A DNA stretch of 64,000 bases from CADEDH01 sp965262175 (GTDB lineage Bacteria; Actinomycetota; Acidimicrobiia; Acidimicrobiales; SZUA-35). A program made the translations under genes and the position numbers. The notes below the pieces were generated by a model, which was not told where the DNA came from, did no database searches, and saw nothing but the letters and a program-made list of their open reading frames with translations. Positions within the stretch are counted from its first letter, which is position 1. Each line of letters opens with the position of its first letter. Below, in pieces: positions 23,783 through 32,645 of the stretch. The DNA lies in contig CBDHES010000002.1 in NCBI GenBank assembly GCA_965262175.1, positions 2,666,001 to 2,730,000 of the forward strand, in the 5' to 3' direction.

Positions 23783-24997
23783 CTAGGGGCGGATCGAGCG
23801 GAGGTAGGCGTTGAGGAACGTCCCGTCGGGGTCGAACCGGTCCCGCACCGCCCACCAGTCGGCCCAGCGGGGATGGCGGTCGGCCAGCTCCGGGCCGGAC
23901 AGGTAGTTGACCTTCCCCCAGTGGGGTCGGCCGTCGTAGGCCGAGAACAGCTCCTCGCAGGCCCGGAACATCGGCTCGTCGTCGACCTCGACCCCCTGAT
24001 GGAGCGAGATCGTGACCGTCGGTCGCTCGAAGGCGGTGGAGAGCCACACGTCGTCGGCGGCCAAGGTCCGGTACTCGACCGGCCACGGCATGTCGGGAAA
24101 GTCTCGTCGGAGGAGCTCCCGGACTTCCCCGAGGCACTCCGGTCCCCGGTCCCGTGGCACCGAGTACTCCATCTCCGTGTGGGGCCAGGTGCGGTGGTTG
24201 GGCAGCACCTCGTAGCTCCACCCGACCCGGCCGCCCTCGTCGGCCAGCGGGTACGCCGGCTCGCCGTCGGTCTCGTCGATGAGCTTCACCGCCGCACCAT
24301 CGGCGGCCGGGAACCAGAAGAACTCGAAGTGTCGGGCGGCCTCCGCGTTGGTCGCCAGGTTGGGGGCCAGGTCGTCCCACCGCTGGAACGAGCCCCGCTC
24401 GGCCAGCTTGTAGGCCTCCCGGAGCTGGAGGGTCAGGCGGGTCACGATGCCGGCCGCCCCGAGGCTCTGCCGGGCGACCTGCCACAGCTCCGGCTCGGAC
24501 TCGGCGTCGACGTCGACCAGGTCCCCCGAGGCGAGGGCGATCCGAGCCCCGACGACCGCGGTCGACAGGCTTCCGAGAGCCCGTCCCGTGCCGTGGGTTC
24601 CTGTGGCGACGGCTCCACCGATGAGCTGGCGGTCGATGTCGCCCTGGTTCACCAGCGCCAGGCCGGCGTCGTGGAGCGGCCGTCCGAGCGCATAGATCGG
24701 GGTCCCGGCCCAGACCGTCGCCCGGAGCCGCTCCCGGTCGACCGAGATGACCCCGGACAGACCGGAGACGTCGACGATCACGCCGTCGGTCGGCACCAGC
24801 GGTTGGTGGCTGTGCCCGGCCCCCGACACCCGGACCGTCCGTCCCTCCGACCGGGCCTGGGCGGCGACGGCCGCCGCGTCGGACTCCGAGCGCACGTGGC
24901 GGATCGTGGCGTCGGTCACGACGTGGACGCCCGACCAGTTCCGCCACGCCGGGGGCGGGATCGGTCCGTCGGTCGCCTCTTCGGTGTCGCCGGTCAC
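23783..24997 (-). CDS. FAD-linked sugar-lactone oxidase (D-arabinono-1,4-lactone / L-gulonolactone oxidase type)
   Basis: A 404-aa VAO-type flavoprotein. The FAD-binding part shows VRVSGAGHSHQPLVPTDGVIVDVSGL, VWAGTPIYALGRPLHDAGLALVNQGDIDRQLIGGAVATGTHGTG and GSLSTAVVGARIALASGD. The C-terminal ALO domain has NYLSGPELADRHPRWADWWAVRDRFDPDGTFLNAYL, which is characteristic. These enzymes oxidise aldonolactones to ascorbate-like products or related polyols. The GTG start has a GGAGG ribosome binding site 8 nt upstream. It ends convergent with the kinase/LLM fusion gene. The exact substrate is unknown. Confidence 0.87.
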   Translation of the reverse strand: MTGDTEEATDGPIPPPAWRNWSGVHVVTDATIRHVRSESDAAAVAAQARSEGRTVRVSGAGHSHQPLVPTDGVIVDVSGLSGVISVDRERLRATVWAGTPIYALGRPLHDAGLALVNQGDIDRQLIGGAVATGTHGTGRALGSLSTAVVGARIALASGDLVDVDAESEPELWQVARQSLGAAGIVTRLTLQLREAYKLAERGSFQRWDDLAPNLATNAEAARHFEFFWFPAADGAAVKLIDETDGEPAYPLADEGGRVGWSYEVLPNHRTWPHTEMEYSVPRDRGPECLGEVRELLRRDFPDMPWPVEYRTLAADDVWLSTAFERPTVTISLHQGVEVDDEPMFRACEELFSAYDGRPHWGKVNYLSGPELADRHPRWADWWAVRDRFDPDGTFLNAYLRSIRP

Positions 24998-25107
24998 GTC
25001 TCAGCCTCCGATCGGTGGGGGTTTCCCGCAGATGCCCCTAGGGAGCCCCGGGGCGAACCAGGGGATGTCCCGATTCAGGATCCACTCAGGGGCTTCACAG
25101 TAGAGAC

Positions 25108-25284
25108 ATGGCCTCGACGATGAACACCCCATACACCGCAACCCCCCAGACCGCCCACAAGGGATGGCATAACGATCCGTTGGATCAGCACGACCTCCGC
25201 TACCACGATGGCACCTCGTGGACCGAGCACGTGACCCACTTCGGACCCGTCCCCTGCAAGGGCTGCAACCCGTTCGCCAGCTGA
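25108..25284 (+). CDS. 58-aa DUF2510-like micro-protein with C-terminal CxxC
   Basis: A small gene easily missed. After a Thr-rich N-terminus it reads GWHNDPLDQHDLRYHDGTSWTEHVTHF, a clear copy of the short DUF2510 motif (GW-DP...LRYWDG..WT), which is normally joined to membrane domains in actinobacteria. The tail CKGCNPFAS carries a CxxC that may bind metal or form a disulfide. There is no TM segment. A TAGAGA sequence lies just before the ATG, but the spacing does not fit the leaderless rule. The gene is followed directly by a strong terminator, so it looks like a stand-alone transcript. Function unknown. Confidence 0.7.
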   Translation: MASTMNTPYTATPQTAHKGWHNDPLDQHDLRYHDGTSWTEHVTHFGPVPCKGCNPFAS

Positions 25285-25285
25285 C

Positions 25286-25312
25286 CACGACCCCCGTCGA
25301 TCGGGGGTCGTG
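25286..25312 (+). terminator. 11-bp perfect stem-loop terminator
   Basis: Arms 25286-25296 and 25302-25312 pair fully around a TCGAT loop, two bases after the micro-protein stop. It also faces the convergent DUF1501 gene. Confidence 0.75.
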
Positions 25313-25341
25313 CCGCGTCCGAGCCGATTCGGACGGGGAGG

Positions 25342-26997
25342 TCAGGCCGGGATGACCCCGGCCAGAGGCTGGGGGGCGGTGGGAAGCACCGAGGCCGCTT
25401 CCACCCCCAACCAGTCCTGGGCCAGGAGCCCGAGGTAGGCGTCGAAGGGGACCGTCGTGCGGAGGTTGCCCCGCTGATCGAGATCCCCCAGCGGCGACGG
25501 CTCACCGTGGCGGCCGGGGACGACCGGGCCCCACAGCAGCATCGTCGAGGCGGCGCCGTGATCGAGGCCGTTGCCGTTCTCCGACATCCGCCGCCCGAAC
25601 TCGCTGGTCGTGGCGACCAGCACCCGCTCGGCGAGCCCGGCGTCGGCCATCAGCTGGAGGAACCCGTCGACCGCGGCGTCGACCTGGGTCATCAGGTTCT
25701 CGTGGCGGTTGCCGTGGCCCTGGTGGGTGTCGAACCCGTTGAGGCTGGCGTGGACCACCCGGACCCCGATGCCGGCGGTGAGGACCTGGGCTGCGGCCGC
25801 CAGCTGACGGCCGAGCTTCCGGCCGTCCTGGACCATCGGCGTCTCCTGATCGACGTTCTCGATCCGGCCGGGGAGGGCATCACCGATCTCGACCAGGTGG
25901 CGCCACGACGTGGTCATCGTCGTGGTCATCGGCCCGCCGGAGAAGCCGGCCACCGCCTGGCGGTAGGCGGGCATGATCCACTCGTCCTCGACCAGGATCC
26001 GAAGCGAGTTGAGATCGTCGAGCGACAGGGTCGAGGCCGAGACGTTGATGAACCGGGGGGTGAATCCGGCGACCGACAACCCGATCGTGGGGCTGCCGTC
26101 GTCGAGCGAGTCGGCCAGCCGGCCGAGGAACCCCGTGCGGAGACCCTGGTTCCCGTAGAGGTCGCCCTGCTCCCACCGGGCCACCATCTCGAAGTGCGAC
26201 AGGGAGCCCTCCACCGGGCCGACCCCCTCGACGACGGCCAGCTGCCGGCCGTGCAGTCGGGCCAGCGCCGGGTTGAGGCCGACCTCGTCGTCGATGGCCA
26301 GGACCGACTCGGCCGGGATGGCCAGGTTGGGTCGGAGGTCGTAGTACGCCCCGTTGGTGTAGGGGACGACGGTCGATGGGCCGTCGTTGCCCCCTTCGAG
26401 CTCGATGAGGACGAGGATCCGCTCGTCGACCGGGGCCGGGGTGAGGAGGTTGGGGTCGACCTCCTCGACCGGCTCCTCGGCCTCGGGGACGACCGGCGGT
26501 GTGTTGGTGACCTGCACGCTCGGCCGGGTGGTGGGGGTCGTGGTCGTGGTCGGATCGAGGGTCGCCACCTCGTCCCCCCGGCCCATCGCCCAGAACGCGG
26601 TGTACCCGACGGCCCCGCTCACGGCCAGGCCGGCCAGGAACCGGCGCCTGGTCACGGTGGCGGCCAGATCGTCGCAACCCTCGGCGTCGTCGTCATCGTG
26701 GTCGTCGGCGGGGGGCGTCCAGGGTCGATCACCCGATACCGCCGAGGGCAGCACCCCGGTCGGCTCGGCGTCCCAGGGGGCGGCCGGGTCGGGGTGCCAG
26801 TGGTCGGCCGCCGGGTCGTCCCAGTACCACCGACCGCTGTGGTCGTCCCAGTACCAGCCGTCGGTCGGCTCGGAGGTCGGTGCCGGGGTCGGACCGGGCG
26901 CCCCGTCGCCGGTGTCGGCCTGGTTGCGCTCGGCGCCGTAGCGGAAGTCGTGGTAGCCGTACGCGCCGTCGTCGCCGTGGGATCGTCCGCTGGTCAT
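25342..26997 (-). CDS. DUF1501 protein with Tat-type signal and N-terminal WYWDD repeats
   Basis: A 551-aa DUF1501 (sulfatase-fold related) protein. The N-terminal cytoplasmic part has Trp/Asp-rich repeats (DGWYWDDHSGRWYWDDP). A twin-arginine-like TRRRFLAGLAVSGAVGYTAFWAMG at about residues 115-140 suggests Tat export or a membrane anchor. The DUF1501 core has LIELEGGNDGPSTVVPY, GVRVVHASLNGFDTHQGH and VLVATTSEFGRRMSENGNGLDHGAASTMLLWGPVV. DUF1501 and DUF1800 genes are regularly paired and exported; their role is not established. The start overlaps the DUF1800 stop in ATGA (26994-26997), which selects it over an in-frame start 39 nt upstream. Confidence 0.88.
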   Translation of the reverse strand: MTSGRSHGDDGAYGYHDFRYGAERNQADTGDGAPGPTPAPTSEPTDGWYWDDHSGRWYWDDPAADHWHPDPAAPWDAEPTGVLPSAVSGDRPWTPPADDHDDDDAEGCDDLAATVTRRRFLAGLAVSGAVGYTAFWAMGRGDEVATLDPTTTTTPTTRPSVQVTNTPPVVPEAEEPVEEVDPNLLTPAPVDERILVLIELEGGNDGPSTVVPYTNGAYYDLRPNLAIPAESVLAIDDEVGLNPALARLHGRQLAVVEGVGPVEGSLSHFEMVARWEQGDLYGNQGLRTGFLGRLADSLDDGSPTIGLSVAGFTPRFINVSASTLSLDDLNSLRILVEDEWIMPAYRQAVAGFSGGPMTTTMTTSWRHLVEIGDALPGRIENVDQETPMVQDGRKLGRQLAAAAQVLTAGIGVRVVHASLNGFDTHQGHGNRHENLMTQVDAAVDGFLQLMADAGLAERVLVATTSEFGRRMSENGNGLDHGAASTMLLWGPVVPGRHGEPSPLGDLDQRGNLRTTVPFDAYLGLLAQDWLGVEAASVLPTAPQPLAGVIPA

Positions 26998-28220
26998 GTC
27001 AGTTGGAACTCCGGGCTGCTCAGGGCGATCCGCCACCTCAGCTGGGCCACGCCCTCCTCACCGTAGGACGGCGACGAGGTGACGTTGGTCAGCGTGTCGA
27101 GGGTGCCCTGGCTGACCACGAACAGGCCGCAGCGGTCGAGGATCTCGTCGACCCCGGCCTCCAGCGCCCCCGGGATGCGTGCCGGGAGGTCGAAGCTGAA
27201 CAGCAGGTTGCTCCGCCGCAGCATCGAGTCGGGCGTGAGCCAGCGGTCGCCGTCGGGCCAGCCGGCCACGTTCGGTGGCTCGTACAGGGCCTGGCCGACG
27301 CTGCGGGGCCGCCATTTCTCCTCGACGTCGAACCCGGCCAGCGCCTGGAGGGCGGCGAAGAACTCGAACCCCGATCGGGGCCGGTTGTAGTGGTTCGCAC
27401 GGAACGCAGGGTCGTTGAGGATCCTGGTCACCAGCGGTCGAATCTCGAGGTTCTGGCCCTGCCAGAACGCCCCCAGCTCCGACGCTCCTGCGGCGTCGAG
27501 CCGGGTCCCGACCAGGTGGTACCAGAGAAGCGACGAGATCCGGGCTGCGGTCGCCGGGTGGTCGCACAACCGGTCGACGACGGCGGCGATGTCCCACGTC
27601 CGGTTCTCGCCGAGGAACGTGACCGGTTGGCCGTGAGCACGCTCCGGGTCGTGGTAGACGGCGTTGGTGTCACCGTCGACCCGCCACCCGCCGATCGCCA
27701 GGGCGGCGGCACGGACGTCGTCCTCGCCGTAGTGCCCGACGCCGACCGAGAACAGCTCCATCAGCTCCCGGGCCAGGTTCTCGTTCGGTCGGCGGGCGGT
27801 GTTGGAGTCGGCGTTGAGGTACTTGATCAACGCGCCGTCGATCACGAATCCCTGGAGCAGCTGGCGGAAGTTGCCCAGGGCGTGGGTCCGCAGGAGGTTG
27901 AGCTGGGTCGGAAGCAGCGCCTGGTCGCCCGACGCCCACCGATGGGTGGTGAGCACGGTGTGCCAGAAGAACGTCATGCGATCGTGGAGGCCGGCCGCGG
28001 GGTCGGTCAGGCGGGCGGTCCACCATTCGACGGTGTCGTCGCTCTCCTCCGATGCTGGGGCGTCGCCACCGATCGGCGGGGCGTCGACGACGGCCTGGAC
28101 CGCGTCGGCCCACTCCCGACCGGCCAGGTCGTTGACTCGGTCGAGGTTGACCTGCATCGTCGCCCGCCGAACGAGCAGGACGAAGTCCCGAAGCGCGGGG
28201 TTCCGGTCCGCCAGATCCAC
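26994..28220 (-). CDS. DUF1800 family protein
   Basis: This 408-aa protein matches DUF1800: MTFFWHTVLTTHRWASGDQALLPTQLNLLRTHALGNFRQLLQGFVIDGALIKYLNADSNTARRPNENLARELMELFSVGVGHYGEDDVRAAALAIGG is almost a family signature, and NYNRPRSGFEF-like and EPPNVAGWPDGDRWL segments follow. No signal peptide is seen; it may travel with its DUF1501 partner, with which it is translationally coupled. Relatives occur with secreted enzymes in planctomycetes and actinobacteria, without a proven activity. The GTG start is preceded by a TAAAGT box. Confidence 0.88.
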   Translation of the reverse strand: MDLADRNPALRDFVLLVRRATMQVNLDRVNDLAGREWADAVQAVVDAPPIGGDAPASEESDDTVEWWTARLTDPAAGLHDRMTFFWHTVLTTHRWASGDQALLPTQLNLLRTHALGNFRQLLQGFVIDGALIKYLNADSNTARRPNENLARELMELFSVGVGHYGEDDVRAAALAIGGWRVDGDTNAVYHDPERAHGQPVTFLGENRTWDIAAVVDRLCDHPATAARISSLLWYHLVGTRLDAAGASELGAFWQGQNLEIRPLVTRILNDPAFRANHYNRPRSGFEFFAALQALAGFDVEEKWRPRSVGQALYEPPNVAGWPDGDRWLTPDSMLRRSNLLFSFDLPARIPGALEAGVDEILDRCGLFVVSQGTLDTLTNVTSSPSYGEEGVAQLRWRIALSSPEFQLT

Positions 28221-28228
28221 GGTTCCGT

Positions 28229-28234
28229 ACTTTA
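28229..28234 (-). promoter_or_regulatory. -10 box (TAAAGT, minus strand) of the DUF1800-DUF1501 operon
   Basis: The complement of 28229-28234 reads TAAAGT, 8 nt before the GTG at 28220, preceded by TG (extended -10). The mRNA would have almost no leader. Confidence 0.5.
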
Positions 28235-28334
28235 CAGACGTGTGTCAGCGGTGAGAAGACCTGGTCGGTGGGGCAGACCAGTTCGGCCCACTTTGACCCC
28301 GACCAGCAGCGAGGGGACCGGCCCCCGAGGGCGG

Positions 28335-29069
28335 TCACCACTCATGGTCGGCACCGTCCCACCGGAGGAACCGGCCGTTGTCGCCGGGGCCGAGCCGCTC
28401 GACGGTGTCGGCGATGGCCCCGGCCGACTCGTCGATCGTCAGGGCTGCGGTCGGCCCGCCCATGTCGGTCTGAACCCAACCGGGATGGAGGCTGACCACG
28501 GTCATCCCGTCGCCGTCCAGGGCCTGGGCCGTCCGGGCCGTCACCATGTTCAACGCCGCCTTGGAGGCGTTGTAGGAGGTGTCGAGCCCGTGCTCCCGCC
28601 CGAAGCTCATCGACCCGAGCTGGGACGACACGTTGACGATCACCGGCCGGTCGGCTCGCCGGAGCAACCGGAGGAGGGCGCCGGTGACCAGCATCGGTCC
28701 GGCCACGTTGACCTCCAGCACCCCGACGATCGCGGCCCGGTCGAGGTCGAACGGGCCCCGTCGGGTCCGCGCCGCCCCATGGGTCCGGGCGTCGATCCCG
28801 GCGTTGTTGATCAGCACGTCGAGATGGCCGAGGTCGGCCACCGAGGCGGCCAGGGCGTCGATCGAGGCGTCGGAGGTCACGTCGAGGACCTCGACCCGGG
28901 CGCCGACAGCTTCCAGCTCGGCGGCCGCGTCGGGCCGGCGGACCGTGCCGACGACCCGGTGACCCCGGGCCGCGAGGTGTCGGGCCAGGCCCAGCCCGAG
29001 GCCTCGACCGGCACCGGTGATCAGCACGGTACGGGACCTGGCGGCCGAGGTTGGGGGCCGATCGGTCAT
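28335..29069 (-). CDS. short-chain dehydrogenase/reductase
   Basis: A 244-aa classical SDR. The nucleotide-binding motif is TGAGRGLGLGLA, followed by VLDVTSD, NNAGID, the catalytic Ser in VNVSSQLGSMS and the YNASK pair (Tyr and Lys). HPGWVQTDMGG after the active site is typical of the carbonyl-reductase-like (sniffer/CsgA-type) subgroup. It is the last gene of a three-gene leftward operon, overlapping the aminotransferase by 4 bp. Substrate unknown. Confidence 0.85.
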   Translation of the reverse strand: MTDRPPTSAARSRTVLITGAGRGLGLGLARHLAARGHRVVGTVRRPDAAAELEAVGARVEVLDVTSDASIDALAASVADLGHLDVLINNAGIDARTHGAARTRRGPFDLDRAAIVGVLEVNVAGPMLVTGALLRLLRRADRPVIVNVSSQLGSMSFGREHGLDTSYNASKAALNMVTARTAQALDGDGMTVVSLHPGWVQTDMGGPTAALTIDESAGAIADTVERLGPGDNGRFLRWDGADHEW

Positions 29070-30211
29070 GGCCGATCCCGCCCTGGGGGGATGCCCCCAC
29101 CGCTGGCCTCGACGGCCTCGGCGAGCGCGGCCAGGAACCGGTCGTTCTCGGCCGGGGTGCCGATCGTGACCCGGATGCCCTCGCCGGTGAAGGGCCGGGT
29201 CACCACGCCCCGGGTCTCGAGGCCGAGGTAGAGGGTGTCGGTGGCGTCACCGGTCGGGAGCCACACGAAATTGGCCTGAGCGTCGGGCAGCGACCACCCT
29301 GCGGCCGCCAGGGCCGCCCCGACCCGACCCCGCTCGGCCCGCAGCTCGGCCAGGCGGGGCTCCAGCTCGTCGACGGTGTCGAGGGCGGCCAACGCCGCGG
29401 CCTGGGCGACGGCGTTGTTGGTGAACGGCAACAGGACCTTGTCGAGGTTGACGATCACGTCGGGGTCGGCCACGGCGTACCCGGTCCGCAACCCGGCCAG
29501 CCCGAACGCCTTCGACAGGGTCCGGAAGACCACGACGTTGCGAAACCGGGGGAGCAGGTCGGCCACCGGGTCGCCCAGGGCCGGATCGGCGAACTCCCGG
29601 TACGCCTCGTCGACCACGATGAGCACGTCGTCGTCGACCGCCTCGGCCAGGGACCCGATCGCCGCGGTCGACACCGCGGTCCCGGTCGGGTTGTTGGGCG
29701 TGGCCAGCAGGACGAGCTTCGTCGCCGCCGTCACCGCCGCTGCCACCCGATCGAGGTCGAAGCGATGATCGACCAGGGGCACGGTCACCGACCGACCGCC
29801 CATCGACGCCACACTGATCGGGTAGGCCTCGAAGGACCGCCACGGGTAGACGACCTCGTCGCCGGCGTCGACGTAGGCCAGGCAGATCTGCCGGAGCAGA
29901 CCGACCGACCCGCAGCCGACGGTGACCGACGACGGGTCGACCCCGACCCATCCCGCCAACCGGGCCCGCAGGTCGGTGGCGAGGTGGTCGGGGTATCGGT
30001 TGACCTCGGTGGCGGCGGCGGCGATCGCCTCGATGACCGCCGGGTGGGGCGGGTACGGGTTCTCGTTGGAGGCCAGCTTGATGGCGTCGGCGATGCCGTG
30101 CTCGTCCTCGGCCTGTTCGGCGGCCTTGCCGGGCCGGTAGGCGGGAAGGTCGGCCACCGCCTCCCGGACCCGCCCCACGCCGACCCTGTCGCCGCCGGTC
30201 GGCTCGGTCAC
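29066..30211 (-). CDS. hisC: histidinol-phosphate / aromatic aminotransferase (HisC-like)
   Basis: A 381-aa fold-type I PLP enzyme. Motifs: KLASNENPYPPHPAV at the N-terminus, GCGSVGLLRQICLAYVDAGDEVVYPWRSFEAYPI, LLATPNNPTGTAVS, VDEAYREFAD and TLSKAFGLAGLRTGYAVA with the PLP-binding Lys near residue 229. Near the end is RPFTGEGIRVTIGTPAENDRFL with the substrate-carboxylate Arg. HisC converts imidazole acetol phosphate to histidinol phosphate; some paralogs act on phenylalanine or other substrates. No other his genes are near, and the operon partners are an SDR and a helical protein, so a role outside histidine synthesis is possible. Confidence 0.82.
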   Translation of the reverse strand: MTEPTGGDRVGVGRVREAVADLPAYRPGKAAEQAEDEHGIADAIKLASNENPYPPHPAVIEAIAAAATEVNRYPDHLATDLRARLAGWVGVDPSSVTVGCGSVGLLRQICLAYVDAGDEVVYPWRSFEAYPISVASMGGRSVTVPLVDHRFDLDRVAAAVTAATKLVLLATPNNPTGTAVSTAAIGSLAEAVDDDVLIVVDEAYREFADPALGDPVADLLPRFRNVVVFRTLSKAFGLAGLRTGYAVADPDVIVNLDKVLLPFTNNAVAQAAALAALDTVDELEPRLAELRAERGRVGAALAAAGWSLPDAQANFVWLPTGDATDTLYLGLETRGVVTRPFTGEGIRVTIGTPAENDRFLAALAEAVEASGGGIPPGRDRP

Positions 30212-30933
30212 CCGAGCGCGCCCTCCATCGCCTCCAGCCCGGCCAGCAGGGCCGCGGCGCCGGCGTCGTCGAGGACGCTGTAGGCGGGGAGGACCAACTC
30301 GTCGGTGAGGGCCTCGGCCTTGTTGTACGCGGCGCGGTCCGCCGCGGTGATCGCCGGTACTTCCGACCAGCCGAAGGTCGGCACGTCGTCGGGCCGCTTG
30401 ATGGCGTGGGCCACCGAGTCGTCGACCCCGCTGGCCCGGAGGGCGACGAGGTGAACCGAGCCCCGGAGCTCACGGAGCAACGCCGTCAGCTGCATGGCCC
30501 GGGCCGGGGCGTCGTCGGCCAGCGGCTCGGCCGACAGCGCGGCGAACAGGCCGAGGGCGGCCGGGTTGGCGGCGTCGGCGACCGCCTGGGCGGCCTCGTT
30601 GTAGGCGTCGAGGCCAGCGATCGCACCGAACTTGTTCCGGCCGAAGGCGTGGGCCGCCGTCAGGTACAGCCGGCCGGCGTCCCGGGGCGCCATCGTCTCC
30701 CGTGCGCTGTTCCAGATCTTGGCGATGAGGCCCGGCTCGAAGTAGCCGAACGCGCTCTGGACGACCCGGGGCTCGACGTCGCCGAGGACCCCACCCCGAC
30801 CGAGGAAATAGAAGCGGAAACCGTCGAGACCGTTCTCCTTGCCGAGGGCCACGGTGTCGGGGTCGAAGTAGAAGGCGGCGCCGAGGGAGCCGATCTTGGG
30901 GCAAGCGGTCTGTACGAGGTCCATCGAGTCCAT
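30208..30933 (-). CDS. SCO6745-like helical protein of unknown function
   Basis: The protein has 241 aa. It resembles the actinobacterial SCO6745-like family in its opening (GSLGAAFYFDPDTVALGKENGLDGFRFYFLGRGGVLGDVEPRVVQSAFGYFEPGLIAKIW) and in its alpha-helical body with repeated small and charged residues. No catalytic motif or membrane segment is visible. First gene of a leftward operon, overlapping the aminotransferase by 4 bp. A TAGGTT box (complement of 30973-30978) would give a short leader with a GGGAG ribosome binding site. An internal ATG three codons downstream is an alternative start. The family match is from memory of conserved segments. Confidence 0.55.
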   Translation of the reverse strand: MDSMDLVQTACPKIGSLGAAFYFDPDTVALGKENGLDGFRFYFLGRGGVLGDVEPRVVQSAFGYFEPGLIAKIWNSARETMAPRDAGRLYLTAAHAFGRNKFGAIAGLDAYNEAAQAVADAANPAALGLFAALSAEPLADDAPARAMQLTALLRELRGSVHLVALRASGVDDSVAHAIKRPDDVPTFGWSEVPAITAADRAAYNKAEALTDELVLPAYSVLDDAGAAALLAGLEAMEGALG

Positions 30934-30972
30934 GAGGGGGTGCTCCCGGGTCCGGTGACGTGGGCTGGGCGC

Positions 30973-30994
30973 AACCTAGCGCGGCCACTACGTT
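30973..30994. promoter_or_regulatory. divergent promoter pair: TAGGTT (-) 30973-30978 and TACGTT (+) 30989-30994
   Basis: The two -10 boxes lie 10 bp apart on opposite strands. The rightward one is 7 nt before the sulfatase ATG (leaderless); the leftward one serves the SCO6745-like/hisC/SDR operon with a leader of about 33 nt. The two operons may be co-regulated. Confidence 0.5.
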
Positions 30995-31001
30995 TGGCCC
31001 A

Positions 31002-32570
31002 ATGACGGGGACCGACCAGCCGGCGCAGCCCAACGTGCTGTTCGTCATCACCGACCAACAGCGGGCCGATCACGCCGGCTACGCCGGGAACGAGATCGTC
31101 CGAACGCCGGCGATGGACGCCGTGGCGGCCCGGGGCACCGTGTTCACCAGCGCCTGGGTGGCCAACCCGGTGTGCATGCCGAACCGGTCGACGATCATGA
31201 CCGGGCGCATGCCGAGCGCCCACGGCGTCGTGTTCAACGACCGGTCGCTCGACCCGGGGGCCAACACCTTCGTCCGGCGGTTCCGGGCCGCCGGTTACCG
31301 GACCGGCCTCATCGGCAAGTCCCACCTCCAGCACGGCATGAGCCGAAACTCGATGGTCCCCCTCGACCTCGGTCCGGCGGCCTTCTCCCCCTATCCCGAC
31401 GGATGGGACACCCTCGAGGAGTTCGAGCGGTACCTCGACGACTTCACCGACCCCGACGATTTCTACGGGTTCGACCACATCGAGCTGGCCATCGACCACG
31501 GCGCCCGGATGACCGGCCACCACCTCCGGTGGGCCCTGGAGCGAGGCGGCAAGCTCGACGAGCTCCTGGTCGACTACGGGCCGTCGTCACCGGCGATCGA
31601 GCGGTCCGACCGGTGGTGGCAGATCTACCGGCCGCCCTACCCGAGCGAGCTCCACTCGACGGCCTTCGTCACCGAGCGGACGATCGCCTTCATCACCGAC
31701 GCCGCCTCCCAGGATCGGCCGTGGCTCGCCTATGCCTCGTTCCCCGACCCCCACCACCCGATGGCGATCCCGTCGCCGTGGTACGACCGCCACGACCCCG
31801 ACGACATGCCGCTCCCGGCCACGATCGACGACCCGATGACCGGCGGCCTGGCCCACCTCAAGCGGACCCAACGGTTCGTCGCCCAGGAGCAACGGGGTTG
31901 GGTCGCCCCCATCGGCGCGACCGACCATCGGATGGTGCAGGAGGCCCTCGCCGTCACCTACGGGATGATCGAGGCCATCGACGACGGGATCGGCCAGATC
32001 CTGGCCGCCATCGACCGGCTCGGTCAGACCGACGACACGATCGTCGTCCTGACCAGCGACCACGGCGACATGATGGGCGACCACGGCCTGATGATGAAGG
32101 GGTTCATGCCCTACCGGGGGACCCAACAGGTGCCGCTGGTCATCGCTGCGCCGGGCCACCAGCCGGCCCGGACCGACGCCCTGGCGTCGTCGATCGACCT
32201 CGGCCCGACGCTGTCGGCGTTGTGCACCGTCGACGGCTACGACGGGATCCAGGGCCACTCCCTGGTCCCGGCCCTGGGCGGCGGGTCGGGGGCGGTCCGG
32301 GATCACGTCCTCATCGAGGATGACTGTCCCCCCGGGCTGGCCGCCGGTCGGATCCCGACCAGGACCCGGACGGTCGTGACCCCCCGGTTCCGGTACACCC
32401 GGACCGACGGGGGCGAGGAACTGCTCTTCGACAACGTCGCCGACCCCGACGAGGTCGACAACCGGGCGGCGGCCGATGCGGCCCTGCGTGGCGAGGCGGT
32501 CGAGGCGATGATGGACGCCCTCCTGGCGGCCGACGATCTGGCCCGGGGCGCACCGGTGGCCGGGGCGTGA
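31002..32570 (+). CDS. type I sulfatase (formylglycine-dependent) family
   Basis: A 522-aa alkaline-phosphatase-superfamily sulfatase. It has NVLFVITDQQRADHAGYAG with metal-ligand Asp18, then the modification motif Cys58-x-Pro60-x-Arg62 (CMPNRSTIMTGR), whose Cys is converted to formylglycine. GYRTGLIGKSHLQH follows, and VVLTSDHGDMMGDHGLMMKG supplies the remaining metal ligands. Members hydrolyse sulfate esters, and some phosphonate or phosphate esters. There is no signal peptide, so it acts in the cytoplasm. It heads a run of same-strand genes to 40084 that looks like a catabolic pathway for an imported compound. Confidence 0.88.
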   Translation: MTGTDQPAQPNVLFVITDQQRADHAGYAGNEIVRTPAMDAVAARGTVFTSAWVANPVCMPNRSTIMTGRMPSAHGVVFNDRSLDPGANTFVRRFRAAGYRTGLIGKSHLQHGMSRNSMVPLDLGPAAFSPYPDGWDTLEEFERYLDDFTDPDDFYGFDHIELAIDHGARMTGHHLRWALERGGKLDELLVDYGPSSPAIERSDRWWQIYRPPYPSELHSTAFVTERTIAFITDAASQDRPWLAYASFPDPHHPMAIPSPWYDRHDPDDMPLPATIDDPMTGGLAHLKRTQRFVAQEQRGWVAPIGATDHRMVQEALAVTYGMIEAIDDGIGQILAAIDRLGQTDDTIVVLTSDHGDMMGDHGLMMKGFMPYRGTQQVPLVIAAPGHQPARTDALASSIDLGPTLSALCTVDGYDGIQGHSLVPALGGGSGAVRDHVLIEDDCPPGLAAGRIPTRTRTVVTPRFRYTRTDGGEELLFDNVADPDEVDNRAAADAALRGEAVEAMMDALLAADDLARGAPVAGA

Positions 32571-32645
32571 GCCTCGACGAGGTCGGGCTCCGGCGACGAT
32601 GATGGGAGACCGAGCGATCGACGGCGGCCAACCGAGGAGCCTGCT

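Noticed and set aside
25101..25106. TAGAGA as a leaderless -10 for the micro-protein
   Set aside because: It ends 1 nt before the ATG, too close, and lacks the final T; the promoter of this gene is not identified.
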